Shown: positions 9,639-17,956 of the stretch, piece by piece
Layout of the letters: every line of letters starts with the position of its first letter
How positions within the stretch are numbered: position 1 is the stretch's first letter
NCBI GenBank assembly: GCA_964578535.1
Contig: CAZODI010000006.1
Coordinates: forward strand, 43,899-107,898
Source: PHBD01 sp964578535
GTDB lineage: Bacteria > Desulfobacterota > Syntrophia > Syntrophales > PHBD01
Reading direction: 5' to 3'
DNA: 64,000 bases
Made by a program: the position numbers and the translations under genes
Notes under the pieces: model-generated
What the model was told of the DNA's origin: nothing
Seen by the model: the letters and a program-made list of their open reading frames with translations, nothing else
Database searches by the model: none

Positions 9639-10381
9639 CGCACACACTCCTCGTATCCCGCCTGCTTGATGCAGCGGAAAATCTCCAGGGGGTTCTGCTT
9701 GCAGGTCATGACCCCTTCGTACAGCACCTGGCCCCTGTCTGCCGTGACGTAGTCGAGGATGAAGCCGGTGTGGGTGATGATGAGGCCCATTTTGGTCCGT
9801 TGCCGGAGGCGGTTCTTCTGAGAGATGTCCGCATCGATCCGGAAGTCCCTCTGGAGCAGTTCGCTGATGGTGTTGCCGATGAGGGCGATGTTTTCCAGGT
9901 CCACGCCCGATTCGGGCTCGTCGAAGAGGAGGAGGTCCGCGTCCTGCGCCATCAGCTGCAGCAGCTCGGAGCGCTTGATCTCTCCGCCGGAGAAGCCGGC
10001 GTTGATGTCCCGGTCCAGGAATTCCGTGAAGTTGACTTTTGCCGCCAGGGCCTCCACGTCGACGGCGCTGCGGCCGCAGATCTGAACCATCTGGCGGGTC
10101 TTGAGCCCGTGGATCGTGGGCGGCCGCTGGAAGGACATGCCGATTCCCAGGCGGGTCCGCTCGTTAACGGGCATGCGAGTGATGTCCACGCCCTTGAACT
10201 CGATCTTCCCGGCGGTCACCCGGTACTGGGGGTAGCCGAGAATGGTCATGAGGAGCGTCGTCTTGCCGGACCCGTTGGGTCCGAAGAGGATGTGGGTTTC
10301 GCCGGGTTTGATCTCGAGGTCGATGTGCCGGAGGACTTCCCGGTCGCCGATGCTCACCTGCAGATCTTCAATAATCAGCAT
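9626..10381 (-). CDS. sufC: SufC-like ABC ATPase for Fe-S cluster assembly
   Basis: ATPase of 251 aa partnering the SufB/D scaffold. Walker A is GPNGSGKTT, the signature is FSGGEIKRSE, Walker B is LLLFDEPESGVD, and the switch histidine sits in IITHTGF. The ESGVD after Walker B and the GEIKRSELLQ signature are typical of SufC rather than transport ATPases. The ATG is preceded by GGAGGAGG. A much longer upstream in-frame reading is an antisense artefact over the flavoprotein gene. No cysteine desulfurase (SufS) or SufU is nearby, so sulfur must come from elsewhere or from sulfide directly (inference). Confidence 0.93.
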   Translation of the reverse strand: MLIIEDLQVSIGDREVLRHIDLEIKPGETHILFGPNGSGKTTLLMTILGYPQYRVTAGKIEFKGVDITRMPVNERTRLGIGMSFQRPPTIHGLKTRQMVQICGRSAVDVEALAAKVNFTEFLDRDINAGFSGGEIKRSELLQLMAQDADLLLFDEPESGVDLENIALIGNTISELLQRDFRIDADISQKNRLRQRTKMGLIITHTGFILDYVTADRGQVLYEGVMTCKQNPLEIFRCIKQAGYEECVRCTT

Positions 10382-10446
10382 GGCCTCCTCCTTTGCAAAG
10401 CGGGGGAAAAGGGGCGGATCGGAAAGCCTCCCCCTTTTCCGGCCGG

Positions 10447-11337
10447 TCAGGATACCAGTTCCTCGACGACTTCGCGGACCGTCTTGATCTCCCGAATAAG
10501 GGCCGCCACCTGGCCGGCCCCGGCGGGGAAGAGATCGAGGTCCCCGGCGAGCCAGCCTTTCGGTGCGTCGAAGAGGCTGTACCGCTCCGACAGCTTGACC
10601 TGGGGATCGTTCATCTCCTTCTCGAGTTTCGGATTCCGGATCACCCGCATGTTCATGTTTCCCAGGTTGAGGAGGACCGTTCCGCCGTCCCCGCACCGCA
10701 GGATGGCCTCTTTCCAGACGGCCGGGGCGGGACTCTCCACCGTGGCGATGAGTCGCGTCCCGATCTGCACTCCCTGGGCTCCCAGGGCCAGGGCCGCACG
10801 GTAACCGCGGCGGTCGGCGATTCCGCCGGCGGCGACGATGGGAACCCTCACCGCGTCGGCCACGAGGGGAACAAGGACCAGAGTCGAGGATTCGGAACCG
10901 AGGGACCGGAGCCCGCCCGATTCGGAGCCGGAGACGATGAGGCCGTCGGCCCCCGCCTCGATGGACTTGACGGCCGCATTCAGGGAGAGGAGAACGTGGA
11001 GGCCCTTCATGCCGAGGGCGTGGATCTGCGGGTAGAGGGCCTTCGGCGATCCCGCGGAGGTGGTCACCGTCTTCACGCCCGCCTCGGCGAGGATCTCCAG
11101 GATCTTCTGGTTCTCCTGGTTCATGACCATCAGGTTCGCCCCGAACGGCTTTGCCGTGAGGGCCCGGACGCCCGCGACGAGGCGCTTCGCGTCTTCCTTG
11201 TTGCTGAAGCCGAGGGACAGCATCCCGAAGGCGCCGGCCTCGCTGACGGCGGCGGTGTAGTGCGGGTCGTTGAGAGCGCCGATGGGGCCTTGAATGATCG
11301 GATAACGGCAGTCGAGCATTTCCAGCAGTGCGGACAT
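10447..11337 (-). CDS. FabK / nitronate monooxygenase-like FMN flavoprotein
   Basis: TIM-barrel flavoprotein of 296 aa related to 2-nitropropane dioxygenase/nitronate monooxygenase and to the enoyl-ACP reductase FabK. It shows the N-terminal YPIIQGPIG, the PFGANLMV strand, the phosphate-binding VPIVAAGGIADRRG and GAQGVQIGTRLIAT motifs. Its pattern is that of the nitronate monooxygenase-like branch common in fatty-acid-degrading anaerobes; the real substrate is unknown. The ATG at 11337 has GGAGAGG upstream; a longer frame from 11385 lacks an SD. It sits between the ferredoxin and sufC, with gaps near 60 bases, so probable co-transcription with Fe-S and acyl-phosphate genes. Confidence 0.85.
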   Translation of the reverse strand: MSALLEMLDCRYPIIQGPIGALNDPHYTAAVSEAGAFGMLSLGFSNKEDAKRLVAGVRALTAKPFGANLMVMNQENQKILEILAEAGVKTVTTSAGSPKALYPQIHALGMKGLHVLLSLNAAVKSIEAGADGLIVSGSESGGLRSLGSESSTLVLVPLVADAVRVPIVAAGGIADRRGYRAALALGAQGVQIGTRLIATVESPAPAVWKEAILRCGDGGTVLLNLGNMNMRVIRNPKLEKEMNDPQVKLSERYSLFDAPKGWLAGDLDLFPAGAGQVAALIREIKTVREVVEELVS

Positions 11338-11397
11338 AAGAACCTCTCCTTTCGGTGAATTCGGTCGTGGTGGGGAAATCCCCACGTAATCCTTGTT

Positions 11398-11589
11398 TTA
11401 TCCCTCCACGCGGATGGCCTTGCGCGGACAGTCCCGGGCCGCCCGCTCGACGGCCTCCCGGTGTTGCTCCGGCTGCTTCACTTCGAATACCGGCCGGAGA
11501 TGGAGACCCCACTGGCAAAAGACGTCGAAGCAGGCTTCGATGCAGCGCTCGCACCCGCTGCAGGACGTTGGATCGATGACGATTCGCAT
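11398..11589 (-). CDS. Small 4Fe-4S ferredoxin
   Basis: A 63-aa ferredoxin. Cysteines at residues 10, 13, 16 and 20 (CSGCERCIEAC) plus a distal DCP cysteine near residue 54 give one full CxxCxxC...CP cluster site. Only one [4Fe-4S] site is apparent, because the other half of a classical 8-Fe ferredoxin is missing. The C-terminal AARDCPRKAI is typical of this type. It lies 15 bases after the lipoprotein gene and upstream of the flavoprotein, for which it may be an electron donor (inference). The SD is weak, consistent with translational coupling. Confidence 0.85.
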   Translation of the reverse strand: MRIVIDPTSCSGCERCIEACFDVFCQWGLHLRPVFEVKQPEQHREAVERAARDCPRKAIRVEG

Positions 11590-11604
11590 CGGATCGAGGC
11601 ACCC

Positions 11605-12693
11605 CTATTTCCCGGATAGCTGCCGAACCAGCTCCGGCAGGCCGTCCAGAAGCTCTTCCTCTTTTCCCTCGCGGCAGCGGAGAGACGCTGCGGCCATGAT
11701 CCCCGCCGTTTCGAGGTCGGTCCGCCGCGCCTGCAGGATCAACTGGCATCCCAGGGGCGAAATCCTCCCCGAGACACTCTGGTTTGCGGCGAGCCATTTC
11801 CCCAGGCGCAGGGCCTTGCCCTCCTCCAGGAGGCCCGATTCCCCCAGTTTCATCTCGTCCATGGCCCGCTTGAGATCCTGGCGGTTGACGACGGTGAACC
11901 GGCCGGAGCGGTGGATCTCCTCCCGGAGCGCCTCCGACACGATCAGGCCCGCCACGCACAGGCGGTCCGTCGCGTCCAGGTCGTGCACGATCACCTTCTG
12001 TTTTCCTGCGATTCCCGGTTCCGGTTCCGGGACCTCCCGCTCTTGCGGCTGTTCCGCGTCCTCAGCGGCGGCGGGAGGTGCCTCCCGCGGGGAGGGCTCC
12101 GATGGGGCCAGGCGGCCCTTGCGGACGGCCACGGCCAGCATGTCCCCCTTGGCCTGCTGGAAGAGACTGCGGTAGGACCTGTGAACGCTCCTCCGGTAGT
12201 CATCCGGGTCGATGCCCGTCTTCTGTTCCGTGAACTCGAAGCGCCTTCCCGACTCAATGTTGATCAGAACGGCCTGGAAATACTTCATCCCGGCAATTCC
12301 GCGCTCCACCATCAGAACATAATCCGCATGGAGGGCCTTCCCCACCCGCCTGGACAGGCTCCAGTCGCCGCGCCGCCACTCGTGGGAGGCGATTTCCTGA
12401 TCGCCCATAACGGTACGGACCTGGGGCAGGGGCACGACTTCATAAATCCCGGTCTCGTTCAGGGTTTTCTGGACCCGGCGGAACATCCGGTCGGTGAACT
12501 CCTCCTGCGTCCTTCCGAAGCGGCCCTTCGACGAAGTACCGGAGGGATGGACCGTGACGGCCTGGACGAAGACGCGGAGTTTTGCCGTGGGGGCGGGGGG
12601 AGGAATCGTCCCGACGCGGACCGTGGCGCACCCGGCCGTAAGCCCGAGCAGGGCGGCCAGGACGATTGCCGATACAGGACGGGTGCTCCTCAT
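11605..12693 (-). CDS. Putative outer-membrane-associated lipoprotein, CsgG/TolB-N-like
   Basis: A 362-aa protein with a lipoprotein signal (hydrophobic segment ending LTAGC, lipidated Cys at about residue 22). Two regions resemble the nucleotide-free CsgG/TolB-N type alpha/beta fold. The second, about residues 245-330, has ALREEIHRSGRFTVVNRQDLKRAMDEM followed by AKYL-like WLAANQSVSGRISPLG; that order is typical of CsgG-related proteins. A Pro/Glu/Ala-rich linker (about 195-235) separates the halves. It is first in the presumed operon with ferredoxin, flavoprotein and SUF genes, although its function looks unrelated. Exact family membership is uncertain. Confidence 0.72.
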   Translation of the reverse strand: MRSTRPVSAIVLAALLGLTAGCATVRVGTIPPPAPTAKLRVFVQAVTVHPSGTSSKGRFGRTQEEFTDRMFRRVQKTLNETGIYEVVPLPQVRTVMGDQEIASHEWRRGDWSLSRRVGKALHADYVLMVERGIAGMKYFQAVLINIESGRRFEFTEQKTGIDPDDYRRSVHRSYRSLFQQAKGDMLAVAVRKGRLAPSEPSPREAPPAAAEDAEQPQEREVPEPEPGIAGKQKVIVHDLDATDRLCVAGLIVSEALREEIHRSGRFTVVNRQDLKRAMDEMKLGESGLLEEGKALRLGKWLAANQSVSGRISPLGCQLILQARRTDLETAGIMAAASLRCREGKEEELLDGLPELVRQLSGK

Positions 12694-12857
12694 GGTTCCC
12701 TCCGGTGAAGCGGGGGAGGATCCGGGTCGCAGTCGCTCGACCGGCGTTCAGAAAGCATGGATCAACGTCCGGCGAGTTCGGGACCAAAAAAAGGCATTGG
12801 ATTGCCGGGCATTATAATGCGGTTTTCAGGGAAGATCAACAGAGGGTCTGACGATGT

Positions 12858-13427
12858 TCAGGGATAAAACGGCTCCGCGGCCCGGTCCTTGAGGTAGGCC
12901 TCGGAGAAGATTTGCCAGCCCCTGGGACCGCCCTTCCGGTAGAGGGCGATGCGGGTCTCGCCGTTGACGGTCTCGATGACGGCGAAGGAAGCCGGGATGG
13001 CGGCGCCGAGATACTGGTCGCCGGGATTCAGGACGACCGTGTCTCCGGCGATGTCCAGGAGGGCCTGGTGGGTGTGGCCGAAGAGTACCCCCCGGGCCTT
13101 TCTCTTTTTCGCCATTTTCACGAGCCGGCCGATGGTTTCCCGCCAGACCGACGGCGGGTGGTAGGGGTTCATGTCGAGCTGGAAGCCGTGGAGGAGCAGG
13201 TAGGGCCGGCCATCCAGGTCCGCGACGTCCATGTCGGGGTAGTTGCTTCCGTAATCCTCGTTTCCGCGGACGCCGTAAAACGGGATTCCCGACTCGTCGG
13301 CGATCGCCCTCCCGTCAAGCACGCCGTCGCCCAGGTGGATCAGTCCGTCGAAGGGGCCGAAGAGGCCGGCGGCGTTCCTGAGGTCATGACGGTTGCCGTG
13401 GGTGTCGGAGACGACGAGATAGCGCAT
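12858..13427 (-). CDS. YfcE/MJ0936-type metallophosphodiesterase
   Basis: A 189-aa calcineurin-like phosphoesterase of the YfcE family. Metal-binding motifs are all present: SDTHGN at residues 7-12, HLGDG near 37, GNED near 60, LLHG near 90 and FGHTHQ near 130. Such enzymes hydrolyse phosphodiesters in vitro; physiological substrates are generally unknown. The ATG at 13427 begins the conserved first beta strand, so the longer frame is rejected. It stands alone on the minus strand between the lipoprotein and the acyl-CoA operon. Confidence 0.9.
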   Translation of the reverse strand: MRYLVVSDTHGNRHDLRNAAGLFGPFDGLIHLGDGVLDGRAIADESGIPFYGVRGNEDYGSNYPDMDVADLDGRPYLLLHGFQLDMNPYHPPSVWRETIGRLVKMAKKRKARGVLFGHTHQALLDIAGDTVVLNPGDQYLGAAIPASFAVIETVNGETRIALYRKGGPRGWQIFSEAYLKDRAAEPFYP

Positions 13428-13665
13428 GGAACTCCCGGTATCCGTTTTTTTTCCTGGGAATGTGGAATGAATGGCTCGTGAGGTCCCGGTCCGGGCGGGG
13501 TGGGACCTCACGAGCGATGGAATTACAGGAATGGAGGTGGTTTGTCAAGGTCGGCGGGTGCTTCCTTGCCGATTGAGCGGCAAGATACCGGCGAGACCTC
13601 GCGGCGGGGGCCTGCCGCTCCCGCCCACCGGCTGTCTCCTGCGGCGGACGGGAGCGGCAGGCGCT

Positions 13666-14805
13666 TTACAGCTTCATGACCTTGCTGACGATCTCCTTCA
13701 TGATCTCGGTGGTTCCGCCGCCGATGCTCAGGATCCGGGAGTCGCGGTACAGCCGCTCCACCATGTATTCGCGGGTATAGCCGTATCCGCCGTGGATCTG
13801 CACGGCGTCGAAGACGACCTTGTCGCAAACCTCACAGGCGAAGTTCTTCGCCATGGAGACTTCCCGGATGCAGTCGATGCCCGCCTGCATTTTCGCCGCG
13901 ACGCGGTAGTTGTATTCCTTGGCCACGGAGACCTTCGTGGCCATGTCCACGAGCTTGTGGCGGGTCACCTGGAATCCCGATAGGGTCTTCCCGAAGGCCT
14001 CCCGGGTCCTGGCGTACTTGATCGACTCCTCCAGGGCCAGCTCCGCCGTCGCGTGGGCCATGACGGACAGGGCGAGACGCTCGTTCTGGAAGTTCGCCAT
14101 GATACCGTAGAATCCCATGCCCTCGCCTCCCAGAAGGTTTTCTGCAGGGACACGGCAGTCTTCGAAGGCGAGCTCCGCCGTGTCGGAGGCGTTCCAGCCC
14201 ATCTTGCGGATTTTCTTGGCCACGGAGAAGCCGGGGGTGGAAGAATCGATGACGAGCAGGCTGATCCCCTTGAAGCCGGATCCGCCGGTCCGCACCGCCG
14301 TGGTGACGAAGCTGGCCCGGCAGCCGCTGGTGATGAAGGTCTTGGCGCCGTTGACGATGTAGTGGTCGCCGTCCCGGACGGCCCGGGTGCGGATGTTGGC
14401 CACGTCGGAGCCGGCGTCGGGCTCCGTGATGCCCAGCGCGGCGATCTTCTGTCCGCTGAAGACCGGCGGCAGGAAGCGCTGCTTCTGCTCCTCCGTTCCC
14501 ATATGGAGAATCGGCGGGCAGGCGATGGCGTAGCTTCCCAGTCCCGACACGAGGCCGATGGAGCCGCAGCGGCAGATCTCCTCCGTGTAGGCGACGTGCA
14601 TGAACTTGTCGCAGGGAATGCCGCCGTAGGCCTCCGGGAAGTCGAGGCCCATCAGCCCCGCCTCGGCGGCCTTCGCATAAAGCTCCACCGGGAAGATCTC
14701 CGCGTCCTCCCAGTGTTCGATGTTCGGCATGATTTCCTTTTCCACGAATTTCCGGACAGTGGCGCGGAAAATCTGGTGTTCTTCGTTGAAATACTCCTGG
14801 TACAT
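13666..14805 (-). CDS. Acyl-CoA dehydrogenase
   Basis: ACAD of 379 aa with the complete fold. It has FAD-binding ITEPDAGSDVANI near residue 130, the FGKTLSGFQVTRH segment near 270 and the QIHGGYGYTREY motif near 345. The residue matching the medium-chain enzyme's C-terminal catalytic Glu is Gly (SIGGGTTEI), but a Glu is present in NERLAL (about residue 240). That is the position used by isovaleryl-CoA and long-chain dehydrogenases, so the enzyme is probably active on branched or long acyl-CoAs. GAGGAGG precedes the ATG. It is the last gene of the long minus-strand acyl-CoA operon, set off from the ligase by a hairpin-rich gap. Confidence 0.93.
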   Translation of the reverse strand: MYQEYFNEEHQIFRATVRKFVEKEIMPNIEHWEDAEIFPVELYAKAAEAGLMGLDFPEAYGGIPCDKFMHVAYTEEICRCGSIGLVSGLGSYAIACPPILHMGTEEQKQRFLPPVFSGQKIAALGITEPDAGSDVANIRTRAVRDGDHYIVNGAKTFITSGCRASFVTTAVRTGGSGFKGISLLVIDSSTPGFSVAKKIRKMGWNASDTAELAFEDCRVPAENLLGGEGMGFYGIMANFQNERLALSVMAHATAELALEESIKYARTREAFGKTLSGFQVTRHKLVDMATKVSVAKEYNYRVAAKMQAGIDCIREVSMAKNFACEVCDKVVFDAVQIHGGYGYTREYMVERLYRDSRILSIGGGTTEIMKEIVSKVMKL

Positions 14806-14848
14806 GGGATGAGCCTCCTCTTTTTTGTTTTATGAGCGATCCATGCCG

Positions 14849-15060
14849 ACCCCCGGCCGCGCCCCCGCGGCTGTCGGGCACGTTCGGGGCGCGGGGGCTG
14901 TCACGGGGGCTTCCGTCGTCGCGGAAACTTTTCCGCGGGGAACCGTTCAGAATCCGGACCGCCGAAAGATCGGAAAAGCTTCCTGAATGCTCCTCTGGAA
15001 ACCCCCGGCCGCGCCCCCGCGGTAGTCCGGACCGTGGGGGCCGCGGGGGCTGCCATGACC
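14849..15060. repeat. Duplicated GC-rich hairpin in the gap between ligase and dehydrogenase
   Basis: A 22-bp C/G block is repeated exactly at 14849-14870 and 15001-15022. Each copy is followed within 40 bases by its approximate reverse complement (GCGCGGGGGC near 14895; CCGCGGGGGC near 15042), giving two stable stem-loops. There is no U-tract, so these are not standard terminators. They may stabilise or partition the operon mRNA between the upstream ligase and the last dehydrogenase gene. Confidence 0.6.
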
Positions 15061-15061
15061 G

Positions 15062-16636
15062 TTATGCCTTCGTGAACTTTTCCCGAAGGATGTTCTTCAG
15101 GATCTTGCCGCTCGGGTTGCGCGGCAGGGCGTCCGTGAAGATGATCTTCTTCGGGACCTTGTAGCCCGCCAGCTCGCTCTTGCAGAAGTCGACGATCTCC
15201 TTCTCGTCCAGGGTCTGCCCGGGGCGCGGGACAATGACGGCCGTGACGATCTCGGACCAGCGGTCGTCGGGCATGCCGATGACGGCGGCGTCGGCCACCT
15301 TGGCGTGCTTGAACAGGGTCGCCTCCACTTCCTGGGACGATACGTTTTCACCGCCGGTCTTGATGATGTCCTTCGCCCGGTCGACGAAGTAGACGAACCC
15401 CTCGCGGTCCATCCGGACCATGTCGCCCGTGTGGTGCCAGCCGCCGCGGAACGTGTAAGCCGTCTTTTCCTCCTCCCTGTAATAGCCGAGCATGACGGAA
15501 GGCCCCCGGGCTACCAGCTCACCCGTCTCGCCCCGGGGGACCTCGCGTCCGTCGGGGTCGAAGACCTTCAGTTCGAGGGGCAGGTGGGACCGGCCGATCG
15601 AGTCGGGCCGCTTCGCCATGTCGTGATGCTGGAGGCAGGTCCCCAGGGGGCTCATCTCGGTCTGTCCGTAGTAGTTCATGAACTCCGCGTCCGGCAGGAG
15701 CTTCCGCCAGCGGTCCAGGACGGCCGGGGGCGCCAGGGCGCCGAAGACGATGCACATCCGGAGCGAGCTCAGGTCGTAGCTCTCGAAGTCCGGCACCATG
15801 GGCAGGTAGAGGTACAGGGCCGGCGGCCAGATCCAGTAGGTGATCTTCTCCTCCCGGGTGAGCTTGAGGATCTCCAGGGGGTCCGGGGCGTACTCCATCA
15901 CGTAGAGGGCGCCCACGGCGAAGCTGGCGATGCACAGGTACATGGCCGCCACGTGGTACAGGGGAATGCCGCCGATGAGGACGTCCTTCTCCGTGACCTT
16001 CAGGTCGGCCAGCGCGCTCAGGAGGACCATGTAGAAATTCAGGTGTGAGTTGAGGACCCCCTTCGGCGCCGCCTCCGTCCCGGAGGTGTACAGAAGAATG
16101 GCCGGATCGTCGTAGTCGATCTCCGCCTCCGGCTCCGTGGCGGGATTCGCCTCGTTCCAGAGGTCCTCGATGTTCATCCATCCCGCCGGCGCTTCCTTGC
16201 CTCCCAGGTCGATGTACCCGAAGGTGCGGACGCTTTTCAGCTCGTCCTGCATGCCGCCGAGCTGTGGGATCAGGGCATCCTCGACGAAGAAGACCTTCGG
16301 CTCCGAGTGGTTGATGATGTACCGGATCTCGTCCCCCTTGAGCATGAAGTTCAGGGGGGTGATGACGGCCCCCAGTTTCATGAGGGCCCACCAGTAGATG
16401 ACATAATGATGGCAGTTGTGGGACAGGATGGCCGCCCGGTCGCCCTTGCCGACGCCGAGCTTTGCCAGGCCGTGGGCGCAGCGGTTGACGGCCTCGTTCA
16501 GCTCCCGGTACGTGAAGTTCCGGTCGCGAAAGCGGAGGATCCGGCGGTCGGGGGTGCGGGCCGTCGAGCGGACCAGAATATCGCCGACGGCGGTTCTGCG
16601 GATGACATTCTTCTGGAGAGACGAGAGCGTACTCAT
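15062..16636 (-). CDS. AMP-forming acyl-CoA synthetase/ligase
   Basis: A 524-aa adenylate-forming enzyme activating a carboxylic acid to its CoA thioester with ATP. The P-loop is YTSGTEAAPKG (about residue 180), the A5 motif is NYYGQTEMSP, the A7/A8 region is WHHTGDMVRMDREGF...RAKDIIKTGGENVSSQEVE, and the C-terminal lysine lies in RNPSGKILK. The usual TSGTTG is changed to TSGTEA, which removes part of the glycine/threonine phosphate loop, although the lysine remains. AAGGAGGC precedes the ATG. Its place among three acyl-CoA dehydrogenases suggests it feeds the pathway; chain preference cannot be read from the sequence. Confidence 0.92.
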   Translation of the reverse strand: MSTLSSLQKNVIRRTAVGDILVRSTARTPDRRILRFRDRNFTYRELNEAVNRCAHGLAKLGVGKGDRAAILSHNCHHYVIYWWALMKLGAVITPLNFMLKGDEIRYIINHSEPKVFFVEDALIPQLGGMQDELKSVRTFGYIDLGGKEAPAGWMNIEDLWNEANPATEPEAEIDYDDPAILLYTSGTEAAPKGVLNSHLNFYMVLLSALADLKVTEKDVLIGGIPLYHVAAMYLCIASFAVGALYVMEYAPDPLEILKLTREEKITYWIWPPALYLYLPMVPDFESYDLSSLRMCIVFGALAPPAVLDRWRKLLPDAEFMNYYGQTEMSPLGTCLQHHDMAKRPDSIGRSHLPLELKVFDPDGREVPRGETGELVARGPSVMLGYYREEEKTAYTFRGGWHHTGDMVRMDREGFVYFVDRAKDIIKTGGENVSSQEVEATLFKHAKVADAAVIGMPDDRWSEIVTAVIVPRPGQTLDEKEIVDFCKSELAGYKVPKKIIFTDALPRNPSGKILKNILREKFTKA

Positions 16637-16783
16637 GGAAAAAGCCTCCTTTTGGCCGAAGTCCCCCCGATAGGGGGTGTGGTTCCCCCCGGGGAAGGCG
16701 TAATCTGGGGTTGAGAAACGGAGGCAGGGGCCCTGGCGGGGCCCCTCCTGTCCAGGTGTATCAGGGTTGAATGGAACTGCCGC

Positions 16784-17941
16784 TCAGGCAGGCTTGTAGC
16801 GGTTCAGGCTGTCCCGGGCGATGAATGCGCGCTGCATCTCCGAGGTGCCGTAGGCAAGCTCGGCGAAGCGGGCGTCCCGGTACAGGCGCTCCACGGCGGC
16901 TCCCTTGACGTACCCGTGCCCGCCGTGGACCTGCATAGCCAGGTCCGCGATCTTGTTGATGGACTCGCTTGTGAAGAGCTTCGCCGAGGCCGTGAGGATC
17001 GGCGCCTCCGTCTCCTGGTGGTCCGTGCTCCAGGCCGCACGCAAGGTCATCATCCGGCCCAGGTCGTTCAGGGTGAACATGACGGCCAGCTTCGCCCCCA
17101 CGCCCTCGAACAGGCCGATGGGCTTCCCGAAGGCCTTCTTCCCCTTCCCGTGTCCCGTGGAGACCTCCATGCAGGCAACCCCGAGTCCCACCGACATGGC
17201 CGACAGGGAAATCTTGATCCACTCCGTGATGCGGCCGAGAAGGGCGTATCCTCCGCCCGCCTCGCCCACCAGCGCGTCCGCGGAAACGGCGCACCCCGTC
17301 AGGCTGATCCCGGCCGTCGGGGCTCCCCGAAGACCCATCGTCTCCACCGTCTCGCCCACGGCAAGACCGGACGCGCCCTTCTCCACGACGAACAGGGACA
17401 GGCCCTTGTCGAGGCCCGCCTCCCGGTCCGTCCAGGCCAGCACCAGGAAGGCGTCCGCCACGGGGGCGTTCGTCACGAGGTCCTTTGAGCCCGTCAGGAC
17501 CCAGCCGTCCCCCTTCTTCTCCGCCTTCGTCGCCATGCCCGAGAGGTCCGAACCGGCGTCTGCCTCCGTGCAGGCCAGCGCCCCGATGAGCTCGCCGGCG
17601 GCAACCCCCGGCAGGAATCGCGTCTTTTGCGCCTGGGACCCGAAACACGACAGCGCCATCCCGAAGGCCGTTCCCGAAGACATGGCCGCCAGGAACGTGG
17701 CCGGGCACGCCTTCGCCAGCTCTTCGCCCGCCACGCACTGGCTGACGAAGTCGGCTTTCAGAAGGAGGTCGAAATACCCCGCCCCCGCCAGCTTCCTGAA
17801 CCGGGCCCGGAGCATCTCCGGGACCTTGTCCGGCGTGGCTGCATCCAGCTCCGCCGCGGCGGGTGCGATCTCAGCCCTGCAGAACGCTACCATCCGCCCC
17901 TGCAGGTCTTTCTGTTCCTTGGTCAGTTCGTAATCGATCAT
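16784..17941 (-). CDS. Acyl-CoA dehydrogenase with altered catalytic-base position
   Basis: ACAD of 385 aa. CTEADAGSDLSGM (about residue 130), FGKPIGLFEGVGAK and QVHGGHGYVKG show the full family fold. The C-terminal motif that holds the catalytic Glu in short- and medium-chain enzymes reads AYGTSEMQ, replacing Glu by Tyr. The alternative ERL site reads ITEWIKISL, with no equivalent Glu-Arg. It may be a non-catalytic subunit paired with the next gene. GGGAGGTGA precedes the start. It is 15 bases downstream of the neighbouring dehydrogenase in the same operon, which favours a heteromeric complex (inference). Confidence 0.9.
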   Translation of the reverse strand: MIDYELTKEQKDLQGRMVAFCRAEIAPAAAELDAATPDKVPEMLRARFRKLAGAGYFDLLLKADFVSQCVAGEELAKACPATFLAAMSSGTAFGMALSCFGSQAQKTRFLPGVAAGELIGALACTEADAGSDLSGMATKAEKKGDGWVLTGSKDLVTNAPVADAFLVLAWTDREAGLDKGLSLFVVEKGASGLAVGETVETMGLRGAPTAGISLTGCAVSADALVGEAGGGYALLGRITEWIKISLSAMSVGLGVACMEVSTGHGKGKKAFGKPIGLFEGVGAKLAVMFTLNDLGRMMTLRAAWSTDHQETEAPILTASAKLFTSESINKIADLAMQVHGGHGYVKGAAVERLYRDARFAELAYGTSEMQRAFIARDSLNRYKPA

Positions 17942-17956
17942 GATCCTTCACCTCCC

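Noticed and set aside
6087..9752. Very long plus-strand open frame (1221 codons) across the kinase fusion and SUF genes
   Set aside because: Antisense shadow of strongly conserved minus-strand genes; high GC removes stops. No domains and no SD.
10382..11959. N-terminal extension of SufC by more than 500 codons
   Set aside because: Reads antisense/out of frame over the flavoprotein, ferredoxin and lipoprotein genes; SD and family start support the ATG at 10381.
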